The notes under the pieces are model-generated. The model worked only from the letters and a program-made list of their open reading frames with translations, was not told the origin of the DNA and ran no database searches. Of a DNA stretch of 64,000 bases, positions 50,105 through 59,647 are shown one piece after another (within the stretch, counting starts at the first letter, position 1; every line of letters begins with the position of its first letter). The stretch is from Ostreococcus mediterraneus. Its lineage: Eukaryota > Chlorophyta > Mamiellophyceae > Mamiellales > Bathycoccaceae. The translations under genes were made by a program, and so were the position numbers. Where the stretch lies: assembly GCA_012295225.1 (NCBI GenBank), contig WMKK01000003.1, forward strand, positions 677,788 through 741,787, given 5' to 3'.

Positions 50105-50226
50105 GAAACACGCGCACAGTTAGCGAGGATGTAGTGACTACGCAAAGCTTTTCAGAAATGCAAAGTTTCGCTTGTTTTGTATAAGAACTCTTTTTAATTA
50201 AAAAAAGGCATGCTTGCTTTGTCTCT

Positions 50227-51096
50227 CTACCACCACGCCGCTTCGCCATCCGTGCCCGCGACGCGAATACCATCCTTGCCCGCGACGATGACTTGGTAAG
50301 ACATGCCGACGAACAAACCGTGGTCAACGACACCGACAGTGTTCTTCAATTGGCTCGCCGCCGCGACCGGATCCGCGATCGGGGTCTTGAAGTGCAAGTC
50401 AACAATGTAGTTGCCGTTATCCGTCACAGCGATGTTGTCACCGTCATTCTTGTTGTTGCTCGACGAGCCCATGCGTAAGACGGCTTCGCACCCGGCGAGC
50501 GCCGGAAGCTTGGCAATGGTGCGCAAAGTGTGCATGTGGCAGAACGGAGTAATCTCAACCGGCAAAGGGAAGCCCGGGCCAAGGCCCTTGCACAACTTGG
50601 ATTCATCAACAATGACGATGAACTTCTTCGCCATCACTTCAACCATCTTTTCGCGGAGCAAAGCGCCACCGCCACCCTTCACCAACGCGAGCGCCGGGTC
50701 GACTTCATCCGCACCATCAATCGCGACGTCAAGTTCAGACTTCTCGTTCAACGTGCACAACGGAATGTTCAAAGATTCCGCTTGTTCGCGCGTACGTTCG
50801 GACGTCGGGATGCAAATGACGTCTTTGAGCTCGCCGCTCGCCAACTTTTGCCCCACGCGCTCCACGGCGAAATACGCCGTCGATCCCGTACCGAGACCGA
50901 CAACCATCCCACTGCGCACGTGATCATCGACGGACTTGTATCCAACGAGCTTCTTCAATTCATCTTGCGACGCCATGGCGCGCGTGAGCGTGGTCGATCG
51001 AACGCTCGTCGATCGAACGGTGGTGCGCGTCAACTGCGCGCGGGATGGCGTACGGGAGCTCAAGTGCGCGGCGTTCGCGGCGGTGTGTGCGAGCAT
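50227..51096 (-). CDS. ribose-5-phosphate isomerase A, plastid
   Basis: 289 residues from the Met at 51096. The first 40 residues are Ser/Thr/Arg-rich (plastid transit peptide, ending near MASQDELKKLVGYKSVDD). Core motifs of the RpiA family are all present: MVVGLGTGSTAYFAVE, DVAIDGADEVDP (catalytic acids), LVKGGGGALLREKMVEV and PVEITPFC. The C-terminal VGVVDHGLFVGM matches the family end. It interconverts ribose-5-phosphate and ribulose-5-phosphate in the Calvin cycle and the pentose phosphate path. A further in-frame Met at 51156 adds an Arg-rich stretch. It is head to head with the GDP-mannose dehydratase gene. Confidence 0.92.
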   Translation of the reverse strand: MLAHTAANAAHLSSRTPSRAQLTRTTVRSTSVRSTTLTRAMASQDELKKLVGYKSVDDHVRSGMVVGLGTGSTAYFAVERVGQKLASGELKDVICIPTSERTREQAESLNIPLCTLNEKSELDVAIDGADEVDPALALVKGGGGALLREKMVEVMAKKFIVIVDESKLCKGLGPGFPLPVEITPFCHMHTLRTIAKLPALAGCEAVLRMGSSSNNKNDGDNIAVTDNGNYIVDLHFKTPIADPVAAASQLKNTVGVVDHGLFVGMSYQVIVAGKDGIRVAGTDGEAAWW

Positions 51097-51412
51097 GGAC
51101 GGTTGTTTCGGCGCACTCCGTCGGCGTCTGAGGCGTCGCGCGGCGTTCTGCCGCACGGCGCGCGGCAGCGCCGATGGATAGGGCTCCTTGATGACGCGGC
51201 AGCACCGATTTTAGCACTCTACATATTCTAAGACACACATGACTAATCGAATGTCCGAACTTCAACCCAGCGCAATCGAAGTACATATTGTAGACCTCAT
51301 AAAATCATCAATGTCTTCAAAAAATGGAACCTTGCGTTCCGGGCTTGTTCCCGGAACAATGTTCTGGCATTCGCGCGCACGTCGACGCGAGTCGTCGACG
51401 CGCGCGTCGACG

Positions 51413-52591
51413 ATGGCGCCGAAACACATCGAAGACGATGCGCGCCCATCGTCGTGCGTCGGTGCGCGCGTGGAGCGCGGCGACGAGGGCGCAACTGCGA
51501 CGACGACGGCGGCGTTGACGAAAGTTGCACTTATATTAGGTGTTACGGGACAGACGGGGAGTTACTTGACCGATTTGCTCCTCTCCAAGGGCTACATCGT
51601 GCACGGCTTGACGCATAGCACGTGGCAGAATTATCCCGAGCGTTTGCGGCACGTCATGTGCGAGAGTTCGCCGTTTCGGTCGCGTTTTGTGCTTCATCAA
51701 GGAGACATCTTGGAATTTGAGACGCTCGTGCGCATTCTTCACGATGTGAAACCGTGTGAGATTTATAATCTAGCCGCGCAGTCGAGCGTGCACTTATCGT
51801 TTCAACAGCCGTTGTCCACGGTTAAATCGGTCGGGTTGGGGGTGTTTAACGTGATTGAAGCGATTCGGACGGTTAATCCAACAATCAAGCTCTTTCAAGC
51901 GTCTTCGTCTGAAATATTTGGCAAAACGACCGTCTTTCCGCAGCGAGAAACGACTCCGCCCTGTCCGTGTTCTCCGTATGCGAATGCCAAACTCATGGCG
52001 CACCAAGCGGTGATTATGCATCGAGAAGCGTACGGATTGTACGCGGTTTCTGGTATTTTGTACAACCACGAATCGAGCAGACGTGGCGCAAATTTTGTGA
52101 CGCAAAAGATTGTCACCGCTGCTGTTCGCATCAAGCACGGTCTGCAACAACAAGTCGAGCTTGGAAACTTAAACTCCCGCCGCGACTGGGGACACGCGCA
52201 AGATTTCGTGGTTTGCATGTGGAAAATGCTCCAGCTCGATGAACCAGAAGATTTCATCGTCGCGACGGGTAAGACGCACACCGTGCGGCAATTCGTGACG
52301 TTTGCATTCAAGGCTGTAGGTATAGATGTCGAGTTTCAAAACTCTGGCACGGAAGAGATTGGTATTAATAAAGCCACGAGTGAAGTCATCGTCAAAGTTG
52401 ATCCAAAATATTTCAGACCGGATGAGCCGATACAAACCGTCGGCGACTCGAGCAAGGCTTTTGAGCTCCTCCAATGGCAACCCGAAATCGATCTAGCGCA
52501 ACTCATAGAGGAAATGGTCACCGCGTGCGAATGGCGTTTGATTCACGGCAACAAACGAACTTCCACGCGCATCCGCGGCTTGGCGGGTTGA
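51413..52591 (+). CDS. GDP-mannose 4,6-dehydratase-type short-chain dehydrogenase
   Basis: 392 residues from the Met at 51413. An extended-SDR Rossmann start is LILGVTGQTGSYLTDLLLSK. Active-site parts are SSSEIFGK (Ser/Glu of GMD) and PYANAKLMAHQ (catalytic Tyr and Lys, YxxxK). ILYNHESSRRGANFVTQKI and NSRRDWGHAQDFV are the substrate-binding blocks of the GMD family. The C-terminal block reads YFRPDEPIQTVGDSSKAFEL, where most GMDs have RPTEVDLLxGDxSKA. GMD makes GDP-4-keto-6-deoxymannose, the first step to GDP-fucose or GDP-rhamnose. Because of the altered C-terminal block the exact product is less sure. Earlier open frame (from 51239) shows no family sequence. Confidence 0.85.
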   Translation: MAPKHIEDDARPSSCVGARVERGDEGATATTTAALTKVALILGVTGQTGSYLTDLLLSKGYIVHGLTHSTWQNYPERLRHVMCESSPFRSRFVLHQGDILEFETLVRILHDVKPCEIYNLAAQSSVHLSFQQPLSTVKSVGLGVFNVIEAIRTVNPTIKLFQASSSEIFGKTTVFPQRETTPPCPCSPYANAKLMAHQAVIMHREAYGLYAVSGILYNHESSRRGANFVTQKIVTAAVRIKHGLQQQVELGNLNSRRDWGHAQDFVVCMWKMLQLDEPEDFIVATGKTHTVRQFVTFAFKAVGIDVEFQNSGTEEIGINKATSEVIVKVDPKYFRPDEPIQTVGDSSKAFELLQWQPEIDLAQLIEEMVTACEWRLIHGNKRTSTRIRGLAG

Positions 52592-52832
52592 TTTCATGTA
52601 CACGTACGGCTTGTATTTCACGCTTTGCTCAACTTGTATACGTATAGAAAACGTCGCATCGCGGCGCATCGCATCGCCTAAGAGCGCTTCTTTGAATAAA
52701 ATTGCATCGTACACTCGACGCCAGCTCCACAACTCGCACCCGCCCGATATCATTCAATATCGTTCAATAAACCGCATTACAAAAAAACAGTTCCGCCACG
52801 TCACGTCGTCAGACACCGACGCTTCGGCGTCG

Positions 52833-55316
52833 ATGGTCACCGACGTCGACGCCGACGCCGATGCCACCGACGCCGAGGACGCCGTGGCCGTCATCGACGT
52901 CCCGCTCCCGCCCTGGTGCGCGTTTCTCGTCGAGCTCACGGCGGCGCTCACGCCCGAGACGACGACGGTGCGCGCGCACAGCTGGCGCGAAACAGACATC
53001 GTCGGCGGCCTCGTGCGTCGCATCGCGCGCGCGCACGGCACGCCCGTCGGGCGCGTATTCACCGCCGTCAATGAGTGCGGATTAACCGCGCTCGTGGGCG
53101 AGGCGTTGGCGTCGTCGAGCGAGAATGACGCTGAAGACGCAGACGCCGTCGCGGAGCGCGAGCGCAAACGCCGCGAGTGCGCGTTCGCCGTGACCACGCT
53201 CGAGCGCGACGTCAACTTGGGCGCAAGCGATGGGCGCAATACGAAGGTTGTCGTGCTCGTTACCGTGCCCGAAGAGTTGCATCCGCGAGGGGTGCTGGAG
53301 GATTTGAGCAGGAATGAAGCGTTGCGCGCGATAAAAATTGCATTTTTAAAGTTGGCCAACGACACAGACTTTGTCAAAGATGTGCGCGGGGCGAGGACGG
53401 CAGCGCACGTGCTGGCGGAATACGAAAGCGCGTGTGCGGTGCTCAAGGGTGAGCACGTGCGTCGAGCGACGATTGAGGCTGAAATTGCATCGAAACGCGG
53501 GGCGGAATTTACGGGGACGTTTGCCGGAGGCATCGCGGGCGACGTGAAGCGACGATGGGTGCACTATAAGAGCGATTGGACCGACGCCCTCGAGGCGCCG
53601 GTGAAGTGCTTGAGTGCGACGCTGTACATGTATTTCGCCTGCCTAGGGCCCGCGATTGCGTTTGGGGGATTGGCGTATAATCAAACGAACGCCAGCGTCG
53701 GCGCGATGGAGTACTTGTGCAGTCAGGCGCTCAGCGGCATCGCGTGGGCGGTTTTCGCCGGACAGCCAGAGATTGTTCTCCGCCCGGCTGGGCCGCAAAC
53801 GGTATTTCTGATTGAGCTATTTAAACGATGCGACTCGTGGAATATCGATTTCTTACCCACGTTTGCGTGGGTTGGCGTGTGGACGAGTATATTTATGATG
53901 ATGATCGCCGTGTCAGACGCGTGCGCGTACGTCGCCACTCGATGCACGAAATTTACGCAGGATATTTTCAGTCTCTTTGTGTGCGCCATTTTCATTTTTG
54001 AAGGATTGAAAAATTTATTCGAGTATCTAGGTGACGATACGTATTCCACTGCGACGGCGCTTTTCAGCTTAATGTTAGGATTGATGACGTTGCAACTTGG
54101 ATTGTGGGCGGTGCAACTGCGGAGCTCGCCGTACATGAATGCGACGATTCGCGAAGTCACCGCAGATTTCGGTCTCGCCTTCGCCGTTATCATCGCCTCT
54201 GTTACCGCGTATCTCAGCGGTATTTCTGGACTGGAAACGTTGCAAATACCGAGCTCGTTTACGCCGTCTATAACGACGCGCAACTGGTGGATTGATTTGA
54301 GTTCGGGCGACGCGTACATTCCGCTCATCGCCGTCGGACCGGCGCTGATGCTCACGGCGTTGTACTACATCGACATGAACGTCGCGACGTTACTGTGCAA
54401 CACACCAGAACTAAAGTTACGTAAAGGTGCGGCATATCATTATAATTTTGCCGTGCTGTCCATCCTCGTGTTGATTACGTCGTGTCTGGGCTTGCCGCCG
54501 CCGACGGGGTCGCTCCCGCACTCTCCTCAATACGTCTTGGCGTTGAGCGACGTCGAAGAGTACACTGTCGATGGCGAGACGCAACGTAAAGTCATAAAGG
54601 TGCACGAGCAGCGTCTCAGCCCGTTGCTAGTAAACGTCCTCATCGCGTTGAGTTTTCTCGTCGTTCCTCTCCTCAGATCCATCCCAATGTCCGTGTTGTT
54701 TGGGCTCTTCGTGTACACGGGCATCACCGGATTGTACGAAAACCATTTCTGGGAGCGCATCAAGATTGCCTTTATGGAACCTCGATTGCACCCACCGACG
54801 TCATACGTGCGTCGCGTACCTCTGAGTCGAGTGCACGCATTCACGTGCGTGCAAATCGCGTGCGTGGGCATGTTATGGGGCATTCGAAGCTCGAGCATCG
54901 CGCTCGCGTTTCCGCTCTTCATCTTGCTCTTGATGCCGCTTCGGTCATTTTTGTTTAAAAAGTTTAATATTTTTTCACCGGAATGGCTCGAGTTACTCGA
55001 TGCGAAACGGTCATCAAAGCAAAACTTAGGTGCACATGATGATTTTGACACTACGCTATTGGATGAGACGAAGGATAACGCGTGGTTGCACACGACGGCG
55101 GAAGAACGGAACCTCGGCTTTATGACGTTTGCCGAAGTCGGACCCGCGTTCAACGCCGCGTCCTTGTCGGCATCATTACGCGACGACGATGCGGTGACCA
55201 GTCGTGCTCGCACGAAAGGTGGAGGTATATTTGGAGTGATGAGTATTTTACGCGCGGAATCGTCGTCGTCACCGAATCTAGAGGAGACGCACACTCGAAG
55301 CGTGAGTATGGGGTAG
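52833..55316 (+). CDS. SLC4-family anion (bicarbonate/borate) transporter
   Basis: 827 residues from the Met at 52833. The N-terminal 240 residues are soluble, with Asp/Ala runs and a cytoplasmic band 3-like region. The membrane part (about 270-740) has the family pattern of about 12-14 helices: LYMYFACLGPAIAFGGLAYN, LSGIAWAVFAGQPEIVLRPA and GPQTVFLIELFKRC. These match the helix 3/10 half-repeat starts of SLC4/Bor1 (ALSGIIYALFAGQPLTIxGSTGP). LGLPPPTGSLPHSPQYVLAL matches the TGLPWLVPATVRS-like block. The C-terminal tail is acidic and Ser-rich. Bicarbonate uptake for photosynthesis and borate export are the alternatives; the sequence alone does not decide. Confidence 0.83.
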   Translation: MVTDVDADADATDAEDAVAVIDVPLPPWCAFLVELTAALTPETTTVRAHSWRETDIVGGLVRRIARAHGTPVGRVFTAVNECGLTALVGEALASSSENDAEDADAVAERERKRRECAFAVTTLERDVNLGASDGRNTKVVVLVTVPEELHPRGVLEDLSRNEALRAIKIAFLKLANDTDFVKDVRGARTAAHVLAEYESACAVLKGEHVRRATIEAEIASKRGAEFTGTFAGGIAGDVKRRWVHYKSDWTDALEAPVKCLSATLYMYFACLGPAIAFGGLAYNQTNASVGAMEYLCSQALSGIAWAVFAGQPEIVLRPAGPQTVFLIELFKRCDSWNIDFLPTFAWVGVWTSIFMMMIAVSDACAYVATRCTKFTQDIFSLFVCAIFIFEGLKNLFEYLGDDTYSTATALFSLMLGLMTLQLGLWAVQLRSSPYMNATIREVTADFGLAFAVIIASVTAYLSGISGLETLQIPSSFTPSITTRNWWIDLSSGDAYIPLIAVGPALMLTALYYIDMNVATLLCNTPELKLRKGAAYHYNFAVLSILVLITSCLGLPPPTGSLPHSPQYVLALSDVEEYTVDGETQRKVIKVHEQRLSPLLVNVLIALSFLVVPLLRSIPMSVLFGLFVYTGITGLYENHFWERIKIAFMEPRLHPPTSYVRRVPLSRVHAFTCVQIACVGMLWGIRSSSIALAFPLFILLLMPLRSFLFKKFNIFSPEWLELLDAKRSSKQNLGAHDDFDTTLLDETKDNAWLHTTAEERNLGFMTFAEVGPAFNAASLSASLRDDDAVTSRARTKGGGIFGVMSILRAESSSSPNLEETHTRSVSMG

Positions 55317-55481
55317 CTCGGATTGCAATTTCACGTAGAACATTAGTAGCACACACACACGCACACATATAGTACACAACTCCGTCGTCGTCGATCGATC
55401 GATACACGTAGAACTAAATTTCATTACAATGAGATAATACCTACTGTCAGCCAGTATCAGTTGCGCGCCGGAGAAGTAAAT

Positions 55482-56288
55482 TTACGGACGCGGCGCGAAC
55501 ACGCGCGTCGACTCTGGCGAACGGAGTTCCACCGACTTGCTACGAACATGTCTCGGCACCGGCTTGAACGTGCGGCCAAAAACACCTCGATACATCCTCC
55601 CAATAACCCGATGAACAATCATAGCCAATGCGAGATTGATTGTGACTTCAAAAAACAAGTTGATGTGCCTATCCGTAGCGTACGCCTTGACGGCGTCCAT
55701 CGTCTTCATCTTGGCTTTAATCCGACGGCGCAACGGCGCCAAATATGTCTTCGCATCCTTTATCTTCGCCGCGTGCACCCGTCTCGCGTGATGCAACATA
55801 TTCTGGCTCGAAGCGCGCGCCTTTTTCAACGCAGGCTTGAGTTTCGTCACGCCATCCTTGATTAACGGTTGTGCGTCTCGAGCGAGCGCCTTGGCCCGCT
55901 TCACCGTGCCCACCGCCGCATTCTTCGCCATGTCCAATACATCCGATCTCTTTGCGCTCCGCAGCTCTGCAACGAGTTCCTCTAATTGCGCAATTTCCTC
56001 CATCGCCGTCTTTTTCTCCTGCATCACCGCTTTCAACCGCGCTTCGATGTCTCTTTTGTCTCTTTTGGCGGCGTCGGCTTCAGAGCGAAATTTCTCCACC
56101 GACGCGCGCGCACGTTCCAAATCTACGCGTAGCGTCGCGATATCATCCGCGGTGTCCATCCCGAGCGCACCGCACTGAACCAAGAATGCGCTGCATACCG
56201 CACAGATGATTGCGAAGAGCACGGGGAGGCGTGCAACGCGTCGAACGCGTCCTCGTCGAAAGTCAACGCCGGCGGCTCGCGAAACCAT
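55482..56288 (-). CDS. membrane-anchored coiled-coil protein, function unknown
   Basis: 268 residues from the Met at 56288. A basic N-terminus, then a hydrophobic segment (LPVLFAIICAVCSAFLVQCG, about residues 21-40) that is a signal peptide or anchor, then a coiled coil (IATLRVDLERARASVEKFRS, about residues 50-110), a Lys/Ala-rich basic helix region and a second hydrophobic helix near 205-226 (NLFFEVTINLALAMIVHRVI), followed by a basic tail. I recognise no family. The layout suggests a protein tethered to one membrane at both ends or spanning a lumen. It runs in tandem with the two small genes to the right. Confidence 0.6.
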   Translation of the reverse strand: MVSRAAGVDFRRGRVRRVARLPVLFAIICAVCSAFLVQCGALGMDTADDIATLRVDLERARASVEKFRSEADAAKRDKRDIEARLKAVMQEKKTAMEEIAQLEELVAELRSAKRSDVLDMAKNAAVGTVKRAKALARDAQPLIKDGVTKLKPALKKARASSQNMLHHARRVHAAKIKDAKTYLAPLRRRIKAKMKTMDAVKAYATDRHINLFFEVTINLALAMIVHRVIGRMYRGVFGRTFKPVPRHVRSKSVELRSPESTRVFAPRP

Positions 56289-56369
56289 GATCTCACCTCT
56301 TGGCTTTGACTCACCCACACGCAACCGTCGCACACGCACGCAACGCACCACACTCGTGCTCACTATGAT

Positions 56370-56582
56370 TTACTTTGTATCCGTGGACGTGTTGAGCGCG
56401 AAACCGTGCGCGCCGACTAAGATTACAAATGCCACCGCCGCTGGCGCGCCCAGTCTGACTTTAGGATCCGGGTGCGAACGAAGCGCCAATCCAATCGATG
56501 GAATCACCGGTGCTAAAGCAATCGGCCACAAATGGGTGTAATCTACGCGTCGCGTCGCGATCGTCTCGCGTTCGCTTGACAT
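56370..56582 (-). CDS. small two-helix membrane protein, unknown
   Basis: 70 residues from the Met at 56582. Two hydrophobic stretches (LWPIALAPVIPSIGLALRS and APAAVAFVILVGAHGFAL) flank a short Lys/Arg/Pro loop (HPDPKVRLG). Composition and length resemble small inner-membrane subunits of respiratory complexes, but I cannot name it. The stop is 81 bases from the start of the downstream coiled-coil gene on the same strand. Confidence 0.5.
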   Translation of the reverse strand: MSSERETIATRRVDYTHLWPIALAPVIPSIGLALRSHPDPKVRLGAPAAVAFVILVGAHGFALNTSTDTK

Positions 56583-56792
56583 GCACGCGTCGCGTTGTGA
56601 GGCCCGAGGGCGAGGAGCGCCGCGGTCGAGTCGCGACGACGGTCGTTTGAGTCGTACGCGTTCGACGCACACCACGCGGCATCGCGCGCGAGAAAGAGAG
56701 AGAAATTACGTATTGTGTGTATTGATACATCGCATGCGAACGCGGTGACGACGTTCGACGCGCCTAGAACTCGCGTAGACTTTAGAATTTGT

Positions 56793-57232
56793 TTACGAAA
56801 ACGCCGACTTCGCGCCCGCGATCACCACCGCCCAGCCTCCGAGCACGGCAAACACAACCTACACACGCGCCAAAAACACATCTCATACGTCAGTCGATGC
56901 ATTCGCGTGCGCACCACGCGGCGCTGGCGCGCATACACAACCCTAAAAACGATCGCCTTTGACGTCGCGATCGATCGTCTCAACGCGCGAGCATAAACGC
57001 CTTCACCGCGCCTTCACCGCGCCGCGATGCGCCATCGCTCGAGACGTACGTGCTCCTCCTTCCAATTGCTCGGATTCATCGGGTCGTTCCACGGGTACGG
57101 CACCTTGGGCGGCGCGTTCGGGTCCGCGGCGTATCCGCGCGTCTGCGTGCGCGCAAAGGAGGTTTTCGCATCCGCGCGGCGCGCGAGCGCTCGCGCGGCG
57201 AGCGTAGACGTGCGTCGCAACGCGCTTGACAT
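56793..57232 (-). CDS. small mitochondrial membrane protein, two exons
   Basis: Exon 1 (57232-57050) encodes 61 residues and exon 2 (56858-56793) 21 residues plus stop, 82 in all. The 191-base intron (57049-56859) has donor GTACGT, CTGAC at 56892-56888 and acceptor GTAG. Exon 1 is an Arg/Ala/Ser-rich mitochondrial presequence (RRTSTLAARALARRADAK) ending near RGYAAD, then DPMNPSNWKEEH; exon 2 continues VVFAVLGGWAVVIAGAKSAF, one hydrophobic helix. A Pro-rich piece before a single C-terminal helix is common in respiratory-complex accessory subunits. I do not know the ortholog. It is head to head with the LysM gene. Confidence 0.68.
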
Positions 57233-57361
57233 GGTCGTCGTGTTCGTGGTGTGTTGTAGGTGTCGCGAGAGCGCGGCGGGCGGGAACGGCGCGGGCGATG
57301 CGTCGTGCACTGGCGAGGCTGCGATGCGCTGGAGCTCACGTGGTCAATTCGCGCCGCGCGC

Positions 57362-58010
57362 ATGGCGACAATCGCGCGCGGTGTCGCCGTGCGCGCGCGC
57401 GGTGCGTCGGGGACATCGCGCGCGACGCGTGCGCGCGTCGAGAGACGCGTGGCGACGCGCGCGCGCGCGGTGGGGCGCGATGACGAAGGCGAGGGAGACG
57501 AGGAGGCTCCAATTCGATTCTGGCTCCATCGCGTGCACGCGACGGATGTGACGCTGGGCGACGTCGCGCGGTCGCACGGGACGAGTGAGGAGTATTTATT
57601 GGTGCGTGTGCGTGTGCGCGCGACGGATGTGCGCGCGCGTGAAGTGTGTGTTGAGTATCGCGTACTGACGGGACACTTTTTCGGCGACGCAGCGGTTCAA
57701 TGCGGCGGCGGCGGCGCGCGCGCGTGCGCGCGGTGGTGCGCTCGAGATGAACGAAGAGATTTTAATACCGTATCGTTATGATGTCCGGGGCTATGCGCCG
57801 ACGGCGAGGGAGCTGGAGCCGAAGAAGCGTTTCGTGGAGACGCGGTCGACGATTGGAGAGACGAGACGGAGGAGCGTCGACTCCGGCGAGCAATACTCCA
57901 TGGGAGGCTTGGGCGCGTTGACGTTTGGATTAGGATTATGGCTCGGGTTGAGCGTGTTCGGCAGGAGCGATGCGCGCCGACGAGGAAAACGCCCTCGATC
58001 GAGACGGTGA
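57362..58010 (+). CDS. LysM-domain protein with C-terminal membrane helix
   Basis: Two exons, 57362-57601 and 57693-58010, give 185 residues. The intron 57602-57692 (91 bases) has donor GTGCGT, CTGAC at 57665-57669 and acceptor GCAG. It falls inside the LysM domain: exon 1 has FWLHRVHATDVTLGDVARSH, then GTSEEYLL, and exon 2 continues RFNAAAAARARARGG with the usual Asn, ending EMNEEILIP. The N-terminus is Arg/Ala-rich and could be a plastid or mitochondrial presequence. A hydrophobic helix lies near the end (MGGLGALTFGLGLWLGLSVF) before a basic tail. LysM domains bind N-acetylglucosamine polymers such as peptidoglycan or chitin, or act as protein-binding modules inside eukaryotic cells. Confidence 0.72.
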
Positions 58011-58157
58011 TAGCCGGATGCCGGAGAGACTCGTCGCGTCTCGTCCCGTCATCCTTGTGAATAATAATGTTCTTTTATTTGTGCTTTATTCATGAACGCG
58101 TGCTAACGCGGTGCTATCGTCTGTTGGCTAATCATGTTTGTGTTCCATGTGTGCTAT

Positions 58158-59323
58158 TCATTGCGGCGGCGGCGGCGGGGGCGGTGGGACTTGCATCATT
58201 CCTGGTGGCATTTGGCCAACTAACGGTGGCGGCGGAATGCTCATCCCAGGCGGCGGCGGCATGCCACCAATAGGGGCGTGCATCATGCCGTATCCCATCA
58301 TACCCGGTGGCGGTGGCGGAAGAATACCCATCATCATACCCGGCGGCGGAGGTGGGATAATACCCATACCACCGCCGAGCGCGGTGGGCGTAGACGTGGG
58401 ACCGGCGGAGAACAACGTGTGTGGACGCACCGTCTTCGGCCTCTCAATCGATTGCGCTAACAATCTCTCCGCTTGCGATCCGTGACGCTCACCCTTAGAG
58501 TCTTTCTTAAACGCATACTGCACATTGATCTGTTTGTTGCACAAGAACTGTCCATTCATGGCTTCTATGGCGGCGTCTGACGCGTCAAAGGAATCGTACG
58601 CTACAAAACCAAACCCCTTGCTCACGCCATTATCCACGTCACGCATAATCTTCGGCGTGTTAATCACCACCCCAAACGCACTAAACGTGTCGTATAATAA
58701 CTTTTCGTCGATATCCGGGTCGAGATTACCGATAAACAAGTTGGCGCCGATTTCGTCTCGTCTGTCCCCAGCCGACTTGTTCACCTTGATTGGTTTGCCA
58801 AACAGCTTCACCATGTTTAAAATCTTAATCGCCTGCGTGTGCGTCAACGTAACAAACCCGCGAGTCAGTCTTCAGTGTTTTACACCATCGCACGAGCACC
58901 CGCATCGTTTGACACGCATCATGACTCAGTCGAAGAAATTCAACCATAATATCGTTTAACCTCACGAGTCGAAACTCATCAGAAGCGCGGATATTTTTAT
59001 CATCCTCGTCATGCGCGCGCGTCGCATCGAACACAAAAAAGCGCAACAAAAGGCACACGTACGTAATCTGCGTCTTCTTCGTTTCTATACTCCACGAACC
59101 CATAGCCTTGGTGCGAACTCGTGACGCGGTCCTTGGGCACGTACACGTTGGTCACCGGTCCCGCTTGTAAAAACAACTCCCAAAGCACCTCCTCCTCGAC
59201 TTGCGCGTCGAGATTCCCCACATACACCGTCGCCTCAGCGTTCCTATCCGCGCCGTGCTGCCCGAGAAGATTCAAACCCGCACCGGCGGTGATGCGCCCG
59301 CCCGCGGCGCCTGCGGTGGTCAT
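58158..59323 (-). CDS. SF3B4: splicing factor 3b subunit 4 (SF3B4/SAP49), two exons
   Basis: Exon 1 (59323-59063) and exon 2 (58832-58158) give 311 residues. The 230-base intron (59062-58833) has donor GTACGT, CTGAC at 58868-58864 and acceptor GCAG, and joins EEDADY to [14 protein letters not shown] exactly as in animal and plant SF3B4. RRM1 has [20 protein letters not shown] and [10 protein letters not shown]2 has [28 protein letters not shown] and [14 protein letters not shown]. The C-terminus is a Pro/Met/Gly-rich tail that in the family binds SF3B2. The protein belongs to U2 snRNP and helps hold the branch-site region. A Met at 59347 would add eight residues. Confidence 0.95.
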
Positions 59324-59647
59324 GATGTGCGTCTGATCACCGCGCAATTACCCCACGTTGCGCGCAATGCACACCAATCGCGCGATGCGAACGCGCGTGT
59401 TCGCTCTCGTGCTCGCACTTTTTTGCGGTGTCGTGCGACGGACACGCGCGCGCGTCACCGAATGGCGCCGAGTGATGCGGTCGGGCGCATTTTTGTGTGT
59501 CCCGGCGGCGGCTGGCGGCTGCGCAGCCGAATGCATGACGCCATTCATCGACGCCATCGCTCGCTCGCGCGCCACTCGCGCCTCGCAGCGACTGAACGCA
59601 CGCTTTTGTATCGCACGCCCGACTCGCAGTCGCGCGCTCAGGGCGTC
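59324..59647. other. 324-base divergent spacer between SF3B4 and NIP7
   Basis: This spacer must carry both promoters. An open frame at 59358-59647 continues into NIP7 coding frames out of phase but has no family sequence. No clear motif was found. Confidence 0.4.

Noticed and set aside
57226-57483. Plus-strand frame across the mitochondrial/LysM divergent spacer
   Set aside because: It is out of phase with the LysM coding frame and consists of Arg/Ala runs from CG-rich DNA.
59358-59647. Small plus-strand frame with a hydrophobic start between SF3B4 and NIP7
   Set aside because: The signal-like start (VFALVLALFCGVV) is suggestive, but it runs into NIP7 out of phase and the rest is Arg-rich; not supported.
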